A stretch of DNA of 64,000 nucleotides from Amygdalobacter nucleatus (lineage in GTDB: Bacteria; Bacillota; Clostridia; Saccharofermentanales; Fastidiosipilaceae). The stretch lies in contig NZ_JARFNM010000001.1 of the NCBI RefSeq assembly GCF_029167365.1, forward strand, positions 1,518,681 through 1,582,680. Reading direction: 5' to 3'. A program made the translations under genes and the position numbers. This document shows positions 1 to 8,785 of this stretch, piece after piece. A model generated the notes under the pieces. That model had not been told where the DNA came from and ran no database searches. It saw nothing but the letters and a program-made list of their open reading frames with translations. Position 1 is the stretch's first letter. Every line of letters begins with the position of its first letter.

Positions 1-367
1 CAGCATTTGCTTTAACAAAGTCCTCAACCAAGTTATCAGCTCTGTAACGGCTCTTACAAGTCTTACAGTCAATCAATGGGTCATTAAAATTGCCAACGTG
101 ACCTGACGCCTGCCAGACAGTTGGATTCATCAAGATAGCGGCATCCAAGCCCACATTGTATTCATTCTCAAGATTGAAACGTTTCCACCAAGCAGCTTTC
201 AAATTGTTCTTGAGGAGTACGCCCAATGGGCCGTAATCCCAAGCATTGGCTAAGCCACCATAAATATCAGAACCAGGGAAAACAAAGCCACGTGTTTTGC
301 AAAGTGCGACTAACTTCTCCATGGTTAAGCCATTTTTGTTTTGGCCTTTAATCTTCTCAATAGGCAT
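1..367 (-). CDS. glyS: glycyl-tRNA synthetase, N-terminal part
   Basis: Charges tRNA-Gly in the cytoplasm. The 122 codons visible before the window edge read as the start of the single-chain class II GlyRS found in Firmicutes and other phyla, with recognisable stretches such as [15 protein letters not shown] and [15 protein letters not shown] near residues 20-45. The ATG at 365-367 is preceded by AAGGAAG, which overlaps the stop codon of the upstream rpoZ; only about 13 bases separate the two genes, so they are probably co-transcribed. The C-terminal catalytic and anticodon-binding parts lie outside the window. Confidence 0.93.
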   Translation of the reverse strand, partial: MPIEKIKGQNKNGLTMEKLVALCKTRGFVFPGSDIYGGLANAWDYGPLGVLLKNNLKAAWWKRFNLENEYNVGLDAAILMNPTVWQASGHVGNFNDPLIDCKTCKSRYRADNLVEDFVKANA

Positions 368-380
368 ATGTCAAGCTTCC

Positions 381-839
381 TTACTCGTCGTATTCGTTTG
401 AATCTGCATCTTCGTCATCAAGCTCAGCACTGATCATATCTTCCAAGCTCTCAGTGTTTGCTTGATCCATAACATCGGAATTAGGCTCTGGCTCGTTCTC
501 AGCTTCAGCAGCTGGGGCTATAGCTTCAGTTGGCTTGACGAACGTTTCAGCATTAGCTTTCTCTTCCATATCTTGGAAGCGTTGCTCACGTTCTTGACGC
601 TTACGCGCTACTACCTCTGGCTTCAAAGGAATAGCTGGACGTACTGGTTGCATAACAGCAACAACTGTATCATCAGCGAACTCTTCACAGGCTACACTAA
701 CCTCATTTTTGCTGTCAGTTTTCAAAAGTGGCAGACCACCGTTCACTAATTGGCGACTGCGTTTGGAAATAGCAATTGCTAAGCAATAACGATTTTCGAC
801 ATGTTTGAGTAATTTCTCAATAGGTGGATCAACTAACAT
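381..839 (-). CDS. rpoZ: RNA polymerase omega subunit with long acidic tail
   Basis: Small subunit that helps assemble and stabilise RNA polymerase. The first ~65 residues match the RpoZ pattern (PPIEKLLKHVENRY, then SKRSRQL). The protein is 152 residues, about twice the usual 60-90; the extra C-terminal half is charged and ends in a run of Asp/Glu, so it is likely disordered. The ATG at 837-839 has AAGGAG seven bases upstream. It heads a transcript with glyS, and a good promoter lies 36-64 bases upstream of the start. The symbol is inferred from the N-terminal core. Confidence 0.88.
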   Translation of the reverse strand: MLVDPPIEKLLKHVENRYCLAIAISKRSRQLVNGGLPLLKTDSKNEVSVACEEFADDTVVAVMQPVRPAIPLKPEVVARKRQEREQRFQDMEEKANAETFVKPTEAIAPAAEAENEPEPNSDVMDQANTESLEDMISAELDDEDADSNEYDE

Positions 840-874
840 CTTTTCGCTCCTTCTGACACGTACACTAAGTTAAT

Positions 875-903
875 ATTATAATTTTTCTAAAGCAATAAGT
901 CAA
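875..903 (-). promoter_or_regulatory. promoter of rpoZ-glyS
   Basis: On the minus strand TTGACT (898-903) and a perfect TATAAT (875-880) are separated by exactly 17 bases, a near-consensus sigma-A promoter reading into rpoZ. The -35 box abuts the tandem repeat at 905-972. Confidence 0.75.
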
Positions 904-904
904 A

Positions 905-972
905 GTTTCGACGTAAATTGTGCTTGACAAGTTTCGACGTAAATTGTGCTTGACAAGCTTCGACGTGCATCT
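905..972. repeat. 26-bp tandem repeat upstream of the rpoZ promoter
   Basis: Two identical 26-base units (905-930 and 931-956) are followed by a diverged partial third unit (957 to about 972). Each contains TTCGACGT and TTGACAA. The array ends one base short of the -35 box of the rpoZ promoter, the place where an activator or UP-like element would act; whether a protein binds is unknown. Confidence 0.85.
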
Positions 973-983
973 TGCTATTAATC

Positions 984-1024
984 AGTGATAATTTCACCCC
1001 TGTAACTAACCAATTAAAATTTCA
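984..1024. repeat. short remnant of an insertion-sequence end
   Basis: An AATTTCACCCC motif followed by TAACCAATTAAAATTTCA (1007-1024). The same two motifs occur in the same order at 47990-48034, just upstream of an ISNCY-type transposase remnant, with an identical 18-base core. I infer a relic of the same element end. The rest of 840-1147 shows only the promoter, the tandem repeat and a TATAAT box at 1108-1113 that may serve tmcAL. Confidence 0.45.
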
Positions 1025-1147
1025 GCTCTGCTTATTCAAACAGAACAAGCTAGGCGCGTAATAATTAATTATCCTAGTTGAGCTTCTTTTCACTTCGCTT
1101 ATCACTGTATAATTAGTATACAGTTTTAATAGTCGGAGTAAATTAAA

Positions 1148-2611
1148 TTGAAAGTTGCAGCTTTAATCGTCGAATACAATCCTTTACATAACGGTCACTT
1201 ATACCAAATCAAGGCCGCACGTTCTTTAGTTGGGCCTAGAGGTACCATCATTGCCATCATGTCTGGCAGCTTTTGTCAGCGGGGCGAGCTTGCCTGTTTA
1301 GACAAAGGGACACGGGCCAAGCTGGCTGTCGAATTAGGCGTTGATTTGGTGCTGGAGCTACCTGCCTTAGCTGTCCTAGCCTCGGCCAATTATTTTGCCA
1401 AAGCGGCTATCAGCCTAATTAACAGTTTGAATTGTGTCGATTATGTCGTTGTAGGCATCGAAAGTGAACAGCCGAATTTGCTTCAAGCTCTAGCTGAATT
1501 ACTTAGCGAACTTAATCCTGACGTAAGCTTAGGCAAAATAAACAACCCCTCTGACTTTGCCCTAGCTCTAAAAGCCAAACTTAAAGCTGGCCAGGCTTAT
1601 CCGCTTGCTTTAAGTGATTTACTCGGAAGCTCCCCCTATCTTGAGCAATTAAAGGCCAAACTAAATACTGACTGTAAGTTAGATGACCTTAATAATGAAA
1701 TAACTGATACATTACAAAAAGCCAATAACATTCTGGCCTTAAGCTATCTACAAGCCAAATTAACCTTGCCTAAGCCTAGCAATGCCTGGCAATTCAAGTT
1801 CTTAAAGCGCCAAACTGGACCTGACTTTAATAGCGCGCATCAAATTCGTAAGCTTATCCAAGCCAATACTGGCTCTATCAGCAATCTGTTGGCTAACTTA
1901 CTGCCTTATCTGCCAGCTTTGAGTCTGGCCAAAATCATCCAAGCAGCCCAAGCTGAGGCGCTTATGACTGAAGCTAATCTAGCCGAGCCACTTCTAGGCG
2001 AGTTAGCTAAAACTAGCTTGCTTAGGGATAAAGCCGCCAAGCAAATTGATGTTAAAAGATTAGATGCTACAAGCTTCGACGTTGCAAGCTTAGACATTAA
2101 AAGCTCAAGCACGCCAACCTTAACTAATAGCCAAATTAGCTTTGCTAACCGCTTTCAAATAGAAAGCAAACAACTTGCCAAATATCTGTCTAGCGAAGCT
2201 ATAGATATGCCCAAATTGCTAGCTAACGAGCTGAGTCACAAGAGCTTAACTCTGGCTAATTGCAAACGTAAATTGCTATTAAATTTATTAAATTTGCCGA
2301 ATTATTCATTGGCAGAATTGAACGAATTAACTAGCCACGCTCACTATCTCCGCGTCCTAGCATATAGTAATTATCCTGGTCGGGCTTTGTTAAAGCGCTT
2401 ATCACAAACAGCTACTTGTCCAATCATCATGCGTTTCAGTGATTTTTATGAAAAACAAAATTACCCTCTGAGTGAAACGGCTTTTTACGAAACGGCTGAT
2501 GCAGATTATCGGGCAACTAACTATTACGCCTGTCTCAGTCACAATCCTAACGCTTTGGATAACAAGCTAGTTCTCACGCCGATCAAGGTTAAGCGAAAGA
2601 AGCATCAATAA
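1148..2611 (+). CDS. tmcAL: tRNA(Met) cytidine acetate ligase (TmcAL)
   Basis: ATP-dependent enzyme that makes N4-acetylcytidine in elongator tRNA-Met, using acetate. The N-terminus VEYNPLHNGH carries the HNGH nucleotidyltransferase signature (residues 17-20), followed by an SGSFCQRGE stretch; length 487 is in the family range or slightly long (usually about 390-450). Start is TTG, chosen because GGAG lies at 1135-1138 and the family N-terminus begins here. A segment around residues 298-320 is low-complexity (repeated L-D-x-x-S pattern) and looks like an insertion between conserved blocks. Convergent with the exporter genes downstream. Confidence 0.9.
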   Translation: MKVAALIVEYNPLHNGHLYQIKAARSLVGPRGTIIAIMSGSFCQRGELACLDKGTRAKLAVELGVDLVLELPALAVLASANYFAKAAISLINSLNCVDYVVVGIESEQPNLLQALAELLSELNPDVSLGKINNPSDFALALKAKLKAGQAYPLALSDLLGSSPYLEQLKAKLNTDCKLDDLNNEITDTLQKANNILALSYLQAKLTLPKPSNAWQFKFLKRQTGPDFNSAHQIRKLIQANTGSISNLLANLLPYLPALSLAKIIQAAQAEALMTEANLAEPLLGELAKTSLLRDKAAKQIDVKRLDATSFDVASLDIKSSSTPTLTNSQISFANRFQIESKQLAKYLSSEAIDMPKLLANELSHKSLTLANCKRKLLLNLLNLPNYSLAELNELTSHAHYLRVLAYSNYPGRALLKRLSQTATCPIIMRFSDFYEKQNYPLSETAFYETADADYRATNYYACLSHNPNALDNKLVLTPIKVKRKKHQ

Positions 2612-2624
2612 AGCCCCTAACTCT

Positions 2625-2649
2625 GTGCTATGTTAAAAAGACATAGCAC
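2625..2649. terminator. hairpin between convergent genes
   Basis: A perfect 9-bp stem (2625-2633 pairs with 2641-2649) with a 7-base loop lies 13 bases after the tmcAL stop. The bases flanking it are A/T-rich but the T run on either strand is weak. It probably ends tmcAL transcription. Confidence 0.5.
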
Positions 2650-2735
2650 TTAAAAAGTCACGAGCTTTTTTAGAATAGAGGCTTAATTTCTAGAGCTTTA
2701 TTTCTGAAGCTTTATGCTGACGCCTGAGACTTAAT

Positions 2736-4595
2736 TTATAAGCTTTTCCTCGCTAAATATTTGGCTAATGGGCCAAAGTAGAACACCAACAATGCCAGCA
2801 TATAAACGCACTGCCAAATTGTCACAATTAACGCCATATTGCCTTCCTTAAAGTCGAATGTAAATGTGAAGCCATTACCCACAAAGACAAGCAAAACTAA
2901 AGGTAAAGCTACGATCAGTAGGCCACCGAAATTGATCAGTATGCGCTTAAAGCCTTTCAATTGCCTGACTAATTCTGTTTCCAAATCGAAATCAAATTTG
3001 GCCGTATAGGCTGCCACAATTAAAGCACTCACCAATATGGAAATTTGCAATGCCAAAGTATAGGCAATAATCAAAGCAGCTAAGCTAAATTGCATGCCAA
3101 AGCAAAGCAAGCAAACAACGACGCCAAGTATGATCATTGCTTCGATAATGGCACAATAGTAAATAAAGCCACGTTTCAATTTCACTTGTAAATACGTCTG
3201 CATCTTCAAAGGCATAGTTCTATAAAAGATGAAGTTACGGCCATCACGCAAAATTTCAGCATTTGCCATTGAACTCAGATTAGTCAAAACTAAGGCAAAG
3301 GTAATAGCAATAAGAATGCCAAACACCGCCCCATTCTTGAAGCTAACCTCAGCCAACGCCGTCTTATTCTGCGCAATGAACTTAGCAACATCAGCCAATT
3401 TAAAGCCATTTTTGCTAGCAGCTCCTATACCACCAATAAAGAAGCAGACAACTATGTAAAGCGGCATCAACAAAGGTGTTAATGTAAAGTTAGTAAACAA
3501 GTTTGGGGTTCGCTTAACTAAGCACTTATCAACGTAGGCCAAACTCTTATATGGCGAACGCACTTTCAATTCAGTCTTAATTTCTTGCCTAGTCATTACC
3601 TTTTTAGCACTATTACCAGCACCCTGTAAGCTTCTGATAATTGGCAAATAATTAGCGCTGGCATATTTGAATAAAGCAACCAAGAGTAACTCTACCACTA
3701 TAACACTTAAGGCTAGGTATAAATAAGCCGTAACGGTATTAGCGCCAAAAATTTGTTCGGCCAAAAAGCCCGGCAAACTAAACAAGTTAAAAACGTTAAG
3801 TAAAATTTTGCCCCAAATCGAATTGGCTGTCATAAAAGTGTTAGTAATAGCTAAAGCAGAACCTGTGTTTTTGCTAAAATTGGCAACGAGCTGCGAGCCT
3901 GCACCAATACAGATGAAGAAGACAAGCATCACGCTACTAGCTACTTTAACAAAGCGATCACGATTTTTGAAAAATTTCACCTTGCTGATTAGGAGAAAGA
4001 GCAAGAAGAGTAAAACGATTTTGGATGAAATACAGCAGAGAATAACGTAAATCACACCTCTAACAACTAGATCAGCTGAATAGTGACCGCTCCAAGCCGC
4101 GCCTAAGAACAAAGCCAAAAATATTGGTAAATCTAAAAGCATATTGCCATAGGCAAATTGCCAGAATTTGGCTTTGACCAAATCACGATCCTTAAATGGC
4201 AAAGTCATGTAATAAATGACATCATCACTCATAAATAACATGCTTATGCTACTTGTAAAGGAAAGGAACAAAGTCGTCATAAACAGTGTCATGGTGACCA
4301 TCTTAGCTAATACAAGCGGCCCTGCAGCTTCGCCCATGCTTAAACCAAGCATGGCAAATAAAAAGGCTAAAAAGCAAATACCTAAAAGCAACTGAATGAC
4401 TTTGGTTGGAATAAAAGCAAGCTTTCTTTTAATGAACTGCCAAATAGAATTGGTTTGTAATTTCAGAGCCAAATTGCTTCTGTTTTCTGCCTTATTAGAA
4501 ACGGCACTTTTGGTAAAAGCATCCATCTCGCCGTTAAAAACGCTATATAGCAAAGCTCGGAAGGGGGTGCGAACTTTTAATATTTTCTTGTCCAT
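2736..4595 (-). CDS. ABC exporter permease (ABC-2 type), 619 aa
   Basis: Large membrane protein with about twelve hydrophobic segments in two groups of six, separated by a charged region near residues 330-365. This is the double-length layout of permeases that pair with one soluble ATPase in Firmicutes. It lies 54 bases downstream of an ABC ATPase on the same strand, so the pair is one exporter. Substrate unknown. The N-terminal ~60 residues are hydrophilic and cytoplasmic. No family name beyond ABC-2-like export can be given from sequence alone. Confidence 0.7.
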   Translation of the reverse strand: MDKKILKVRTPFRALLYSVFNGEMDAFTKSAVSNKAENRSNLALKLQTNSIWQFIKRKLAFIPTKVIQLLLGICFLAFLFAMLGLSMGEAAGPLVLAKMVTMTLFMTTLFLSFTSSISMLFMSDDVIYYMTLPFKDRDLVKAKFWQFAYGNMLLDLPIFLALFLGAAWSGHYSADLVVRGVIYVILCCISSKIVLLFLLFLLISKVKFFKNRDRFVKVASSVMLVFFICIGAGSQLVANFSKNTGSALAITNTFMTANSIWGKILLNVFNLFSLPGFLAEQIFGANTVTAYLYLALSVIVVELLLVALFKYASANYLPIIRSLQGAGNSAKKVMTRQEIKTELKVRSPYKSLAYVDKCLVKRTPNLFTNFTLTPLLMPLYIVVCFFIGGIGAASKNGFKLADVAKFIAQNKTALAEVSFKNGAVFGILIAITFALVLTNLSSMANAEILRDGRNFIFYRTMPLKMQTYLQVKLKRGFIYYCAIIEAMIILGVVVCLLCFGMQFSLAALIIAYTLALQISILVSALIVAAYTAKFDFDLETELVRQLKGFKRILINFGGLLIVALPLVLLVFVGNGFTFTFDFKEGNMALIVTIWQCVYMLALLVFYFGPLAKYLARKSL

Positions 4596-4649
4596 TTTCT
4601 GATCCTTTATCTACCTGGAATGAATATTAGTGCTCTTAGCTGCCTAAAA

Positions 4650-5402
4650 TCACTCAGCTTGGGCTACTTCTACACTGTCCTCGTTGTTGGTCAACTCTAA
4701 GAACAGGTCTTCTAAGGAAGCATCTTCATTCATATTGGCTCTCAGCTCAGCAACTGTGCCAACGAAAACAATTTGGCCTTTGTTGATTACGCAAATTCGG
4801 TCAACTAATTTCTCGGCCACTTCCAAAACGTGGGTTGAGAATAAGACGATATTGCCTTTGTCTGCATGTTCACGCATCTTCTGTTTCATCTCAAAAGCTG
4901 AGCGTGGATCCAAGCCAACCATCGGTTCATCCAAGATCCAAACTTTCGGATTGATTAGTAAGGCACCCATGACCATCATCTTCTGGCGCATACCATGGGA
5001 ATAGCTGTTTATTTCTGAAGCTAAATCTTTCTCCATGCCAAAGTTAACTACCAGTTGATTAATTCTTTCCATGCGTTCTTTGGCTGGCACTTGATAAACG
5101 TCGGCCATGAAGCGCAAAAACTCATAACCTTTCAAGCGTAAGAGGTTGTCTGGGCTATCGCTGACATAAGCAAACTCGCGTTTGTAGTTCTCTTGATCTT
5201 CTTGCAATTTTTTGCCATTGATTGTAATTTCGCCCTCATCTTGTTGCAAGATACCGACGATCATTTTGAGCAAGGTACTCTTGCCGGCACCGTTCGGGCC
5301 CAAGATACCCATAATCTCGCCATCATTAATCTGCAAATTCATATTGTTGCAGGCTTTCTTCTTGCCGTCATAAGATTTGCTTAAATTACGAATTTCAATC
5401 AT
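4650..5402 (-). CDS. ABC transporter ATP-binding protein (exporter)
   Basis: Soluble ATPase of 250 residues that powers the adjacent permease. Walker A GPNGAGKST is at residues 35-43, a degenerate signature loop SHGMRQKM near 137, and Walker B WILDEP near 157. These features fit the CcmA/DrrA-like exporter class. I use the ATG at 5400-5402, not the upstream in-frame GTG, because GGAGG (5408-5412) sits five bases before it and the GTG codon overlaps that ribosome site. An acidic tail of about 15 residues follows the catalytic core. Confidence 0.88.
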   Translation of the reverse strand: MIEIRNLSKSYDGKKKACNNMNLQINDGEIMGILGPNGAGKSTLLKMIVGILQQDEGEITINGKKLQEDQENYKREFAYVSDSPDNLLRLKGYEFLRFMADVYQVPAKERMERINQLVVNFGMEKDLASEINSYSHGMRQKMMVMGALLINPKVWILDEPMVGLDPRSAFEMKQKMREHADKGNIVLFSTHVLEVAEKLVDRICVINKGQIVFVGTVAELRANMNEDASLEDLFLELTNNEDSVEVAQAE

Positions 5403-5679
5403 AAAAACCTCCACTACAACGCACTTTAAGCGCCATAGTCTTAACCTCTTTTAGTTCATTATTGTTTAATATCGTTATGATATCACTTTTACGTCTTAAA
5501 GCAAATTACAGTAGCTTAAAGCTTGTTGACAATCATGTTACAAGCAAAGTGAAATGTAGGCGGCCAGTAGGTCAGCAACTTTTTCTAGGGACTTTTGCAG
5601 AATAGCAGACAAAAAGAGAGGTCAAAACTGAAATGCTTCATCAAAGTTGGGACAATAAATAAAAGACTTATGCAAGCAT

Positions 5680-5712
5680 GGACTGACATTAAAGATTTTT
5701 GCGTGTCAGTCC
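5680..5712 (+). terminator. hairpin in intergenic region 5415-5739
   Basis: A 9-bp perfect stem (5680-5688 with 5704-5712) is followed by TATTCGTTTTATTTT. No plus-strand gene ends just upstream, so it may be a relic or a bidirectional terminator. Nothing else recognisable lies in 5415-5739 apart from AT-rich promoter-like sequence ahead of the exporter operon. Confidence 0.35.
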
Positions 5713-5739
5713 TATTCGTTTTATTTTAATTAAGTCTTT

Positions 5740-6152
5740 TCAACTATTTTTCAAAAAGCTCAATATACGGTCCTCATTCCCAGAAGCACTAATTTTTTTA
5801 TTCTCAATTTCTGAAAGCAAATAGGCCGTATTGCAAGTTTTAAACATAAGCTCTATATCATGAGTTATGAGTATAACAGGTGTTTCGTTGATTTTCGCTT
5901 TAATGGCATCAGCAACAAGATCATTCGTTTATGATCCAATCCTGCCGTTGGTTCATCCAGAATTACCAGCTTTGAATCTTTAAGAAAAGCTATAAGAAGT
6001 GCCAGCCTCTGCTTTTCCCCACCTGATAGATCATGTGGATTCAAAGTTCGTTTATCCCACAATTCCATTTGGACTAAATATTTTTTAACCTTGGCTAAAT
6101 ACGCTTGATCTTTAAACTTGTTTTTAGGAATAAGCTCCTTTTCAACTTTCAA
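5740..6152 (-). pseudogene. ECF transporter ATPase remnant, truncated and frameshifted
   Basis: Reads as the middle and end of an energy-coupling-factor (CbiO/EcfA-like) ATPase: LSGGEKQRLALL signature, Walker B LVILDEPTAGLD, then after a one-base shift near 5925 the H-loop VILITHDIEL and a C-terminus ending at the TGA at 5740-5742. The N-terminal half with Walker A is absent; the reading starts at the position normally just after the Q-loop (VEKELIPK). A single indel splits LDEPTAGLDHKRM from the rest. Not functional as an ATPase. Confidence 0.8.
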
Positions 6153-6540
6153 ATGCTTTATAAAGCATAGGAACTAAATAAATTTCAAGGCTATGAATCG
6201 GTTTAAAAATGCTAATTCCCATGTTTCTAGCCTTTAAGCCTTCCCTGATGGCTGATAAATACTCTTTGTATTCAGGTATAAACCTAAAAAATATAGCCAC
6301 ACCTATGCACAATGTATTTGGTAAATGAATGCTTCTTAGAGAATATATCATTGTTGAAGTTCCAAAGCCTGACAATATAGTGGCCAATATCCATATAGGA
6401 AAAAATCTAAGTATGATAAGTACCATAGCATACAAAGCACCTATCCAACCATACATAGAAAACTGATTTGAAGTCAACGATACTAATCCAAATAAGGCAA
6501 TATAAGCTAAAAAAGTTGAAAACGCTAGGAAAATAAAATC
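6142..6540 (-). pseudogene. ECF transporter transmembrane subunit (EcfT/CbiQ) remnant
   Basis: Open from about 6540 to the stop near 6142; the translation is hydrophobic (three or four membrane segments) and contains the EcfT features IREGLKARNMG and SLEIYLVPMLYKAFE. The protein stops in the middle of the second coupling-helix region and runs straight into the ATPase remnant, so a deletion has removed the EcfT C-terminus and the ATPase N-terminus in one event. No ribosome site is seen; the open frame begins inside the terminator hairpin of the V-ATPase operon. Confidence 0.75.
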
Positions 6541-6570
6541 GGCGTAGCTGGTATTACCAATACGCCGATT
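6531..6570 (-). terminator. terminator of the V-ATPase operon
   Basis: A perfect stem (AATCGGCGTA at 6537-6546 with TACGCCGATT at 6561-6570), a 14-base loop and, on the minus strand, a following TTATTTT tract. It lies 67 bases past the ntpD stop codon. Confidence 0.85.
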
Positions 6571-6637
6571 ATTTAAAGAATCAAATTTCTAAGTGAAGCC
6601 ACCTAATGACTCCCTTGTATTCTCTCACGCTTGAAAT

Positions 6638-7327
6638 TTATGCTTTCTCAGCTTGTTCTTCTAAGTAAGCTAAGCGTTGCTTCATTTCCGCTGCCACAAT
6701 CATATCTTTGACTTTCATCAAACGAGTCTGATTAGCCAATTCGCTCTCTGACAACTTACTCTGAATTTCCTTAATCATAGCTTGCAAATCAGGAATCATC
6801 ACATGCTCCAAGGAATTAACACGCCGTCTTGTGCGTTCAATTTCAGCTGCCATCAACTCAAGGCTCTTTTCTTTCTCAGCTAGTTTAATCATGGTTGGCA
6901 AAACTAAAGCTAACTTATCTACAGCATCGTCCAACTCACTAGTAGTTGTAGCTAAGCTGTATGGGAAGCTTTGACCTTCTGTGCTAGCATTGATTGAAGT
7001 CAAAGGTTCAAAGCAAGGTGTTTCGACGGCCATAATGCGCTTAACACTAACTTTAAACTCCAAGCTAGAAGCATTTTGCAAACTTGCTTCTTGTAATTGC
7101 TTAGGTCCCATCGTAGCACGTGCCAAGCCCATCGCTGAACTAGCCTGTGCAAGCAAACGTTCCATCTCATGGCGCATGGCCAAAGTGTCATCGACTAAAG
7201 CCAAGAAATTTTTCATCAGGCCATCACGCTTATCTTTGAGCATAGCATGACCTTTACAAGCAGTTACCAGTTGCCGCTTTAACCGCATCAATTCCATACG
7301 GTTGGGACTAACCCTTTTATTTGCCAT
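6638..7327 (-). CDS. ntpD: V-type ATPase subunit D (central stalk)
   Basis: Coiled-coil rotor shaft that turns inside the A3B3 head. The 229-residue product begins with the family pattern RVSPNRMELMRLKRQL and has a long second helix with RRRVNSLEHVMIPDL near residue 165. Length is typical (200-230). It is the last gene of the operon, 68 bases after ntpB, and is followed by a strong terminator. Confidence 0.95.
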   Translation of the reverse strand: MANKRVSPNRMELMRLKRQLVTACKGHAMLKDKRDGLMKNFLALVDDTLAMRHEMERLLAQASSAMGLARATMGPKQLQEASLQNASSLEFKVSVKRIMAVETPCFEPLTSINASTEGQSFPYSLATTTSELDDAVDKLALVLPTMIKLAEKEKSLELMAAEIERTRRRVNSLEHVMIPDLQAMIKEIQSKLSESELANQTRLMKVKDMIVAAEMKQRLAYLEEQAEKA

Positions 7328-7395
7328 TTCTTGCTTCCTTTCTTAAAAGTTGTTAGATAGCCGGCTAAAAGCTAACTCCTAGCCGGTCAATATAA

Positions 7396-8775
7396 CTAAT
7401 CTTTCTTCTCGATGTAGTACTTATCGATGTACTCTTGGTGAATACGTTTCAACTCTTCCTTAGGTAAGATACTCAAGAGCTCCCAACCAATGTTAAGTGT
7501 TTCTTCAATGCTTCGCTCAACATTATTACCTTGGTTGAGGTACTTTTGCTCAAATTGCTTCGAGAACTCAGCAAACAACTTATCTGTTTCAGACAAAGCA
7601 CTTTCACCTAAGATAGTTGCCAACTCCAAAGCTTCCTTACCACGCGAATAAGCTGCGAACAATTGGTTCATCGTATCGGCATGATCCTCACGTGTCTTGC
7701 CTTTACCAATACCTTTATCTTTCAAACGAGACAAAGATGGCAGAACATCAATTGGTGGGGTAATGTTGGAATTGTGCAAAGTACGATCCAAAATGATCTG
7801 GCCTTCTGTGATGTAACCAGTCAAGTCAGGAACTGGGTGTGTCTTATCATCATCAGGCATAGTCAAAATAGGCATCATGGTGATTGAACCTTTGTTGCCA
7901 CGCAAACGACCAGCACGTTCATACAAGCTAGCTAAGTCTGTGTAGAGGTAACCTGGATAACCACGACGGCCAGGCACTTCCTTACGAGCAGCAGAAACTT
8001 CACGCAAAGCATCAGCGTAGTAAGTCATATCAGTCATGATGACCAAAACCTGCATGCCAAGGTCAAAAGCCAAATATTCAGCTGTTGTCAAAGCCAAACG
8101 TGGTGTAGAAATACGCTCGATAGCTGGCTGATCAGCCAAGTTCAAGAACAAAACTGTTCTCTCGATAGCACCTGTCTTTTTGAAGTCTGAAATAAAGAAA
8201 TCAGCCTCTTCAAATGTGATACCCATTGCAGCAAAGACAACGGCGAATTGCTCATCTTTACCAAGAACCTTAGCTTGTCTAGCAATCTGAGCTGCCAAAG
8301 CAGCATGTGGCAAACCAGAAGCTGAGAAAATAGGCAACTTCTGACCACGAACTAGAGTATTCAGGCCATCGATAGCTGAAACACCTGTTTGAATGAACTC
8401 ATTCGGATAGTCACGAGCAGCTGGATTCATCGGGCTGCCGTTAATATCTAACATTTTTTCAGGCACTGGCTCAGGGATATTGTCGATTGCTTTACCAGAA
8501 CCGTTAAAGACACGACCGAGCATATCACGGGAAACGCCTAACTCTTGGCCGTGACCTAAGAAGCGAACTTGATTGTCTTCAATATTGATGCCTATGGCAC
8601 TCTCAAACAGCTGTACTAGAGCGTTTTCACCGTTAATCTCAAGCACACGGCAACGTCTAATCTCACCGTTAGCCAGCTTTATCTCGCCTAATTCATCATA
8701 CTTAACGCCAGAAACACCTTTAACCAACATCAAAGGGCCGGCAACTTCTGCTATTGTGCGATAATCTTTAGCCAT
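7396..8775 (-). CDS. ntpB: V-type ATPase subunit B (regulatory, non-catalytic)
   Basis: Non-catalytic subunit alternating with A in the cytoplasmic head. Recognised by [28 protein letters not shown] and [21 protein letters not shown]; the P-loop of subunit A is replaced by SASGLPH as expected. I prefer the ATG at 8773-8775, since AGGAG lies five bases upstream and the in-frame GTG two codons earlier overlaps that site. It follows ntpA by only about ten bases, so the two are translated together. Confidence 0.95.
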   Translation of the reverse strand: MAKDYRTIAEVAGPLMLVKGVSGVKYDELGEIKLANGEIRRCRVLEINGENALVQLFESAIGINIEDNQVRFLGHGQELGVSRDMLGRVFNGSGKAIDNIPEPVPEKMLDINGSPMNPAARDYPNEFIQTGVSAIDGLNTLVRGQKLPIFSASGLPHAALAAQIARQAKVLGKDEQFAVVFAAMGITFEEADFFISDFKKTGAIERTVLFLNLADQPAIERISTPRLALTTAEYLAFDLGMQVLVIMTDMTYYADALREVSAARKEVPGRRGYPGYLYTDLASLYERAGRLRGNKGSITMMPILTMPDDDKTHPVPDLTGYITEGQIILDRTLHNSNITPPIDVLPSLSRLKDKGIGKGKTREDHADTMNQLFAAYSRGKEALELATILGESALSETDKLFAEFSKQFEQKYLNQGNNVERSIEETLNIGWELLSILPKEELKRIHQEYIDKYYIEKKD

Positions 8776-8785
8776 ATTCACTCCT

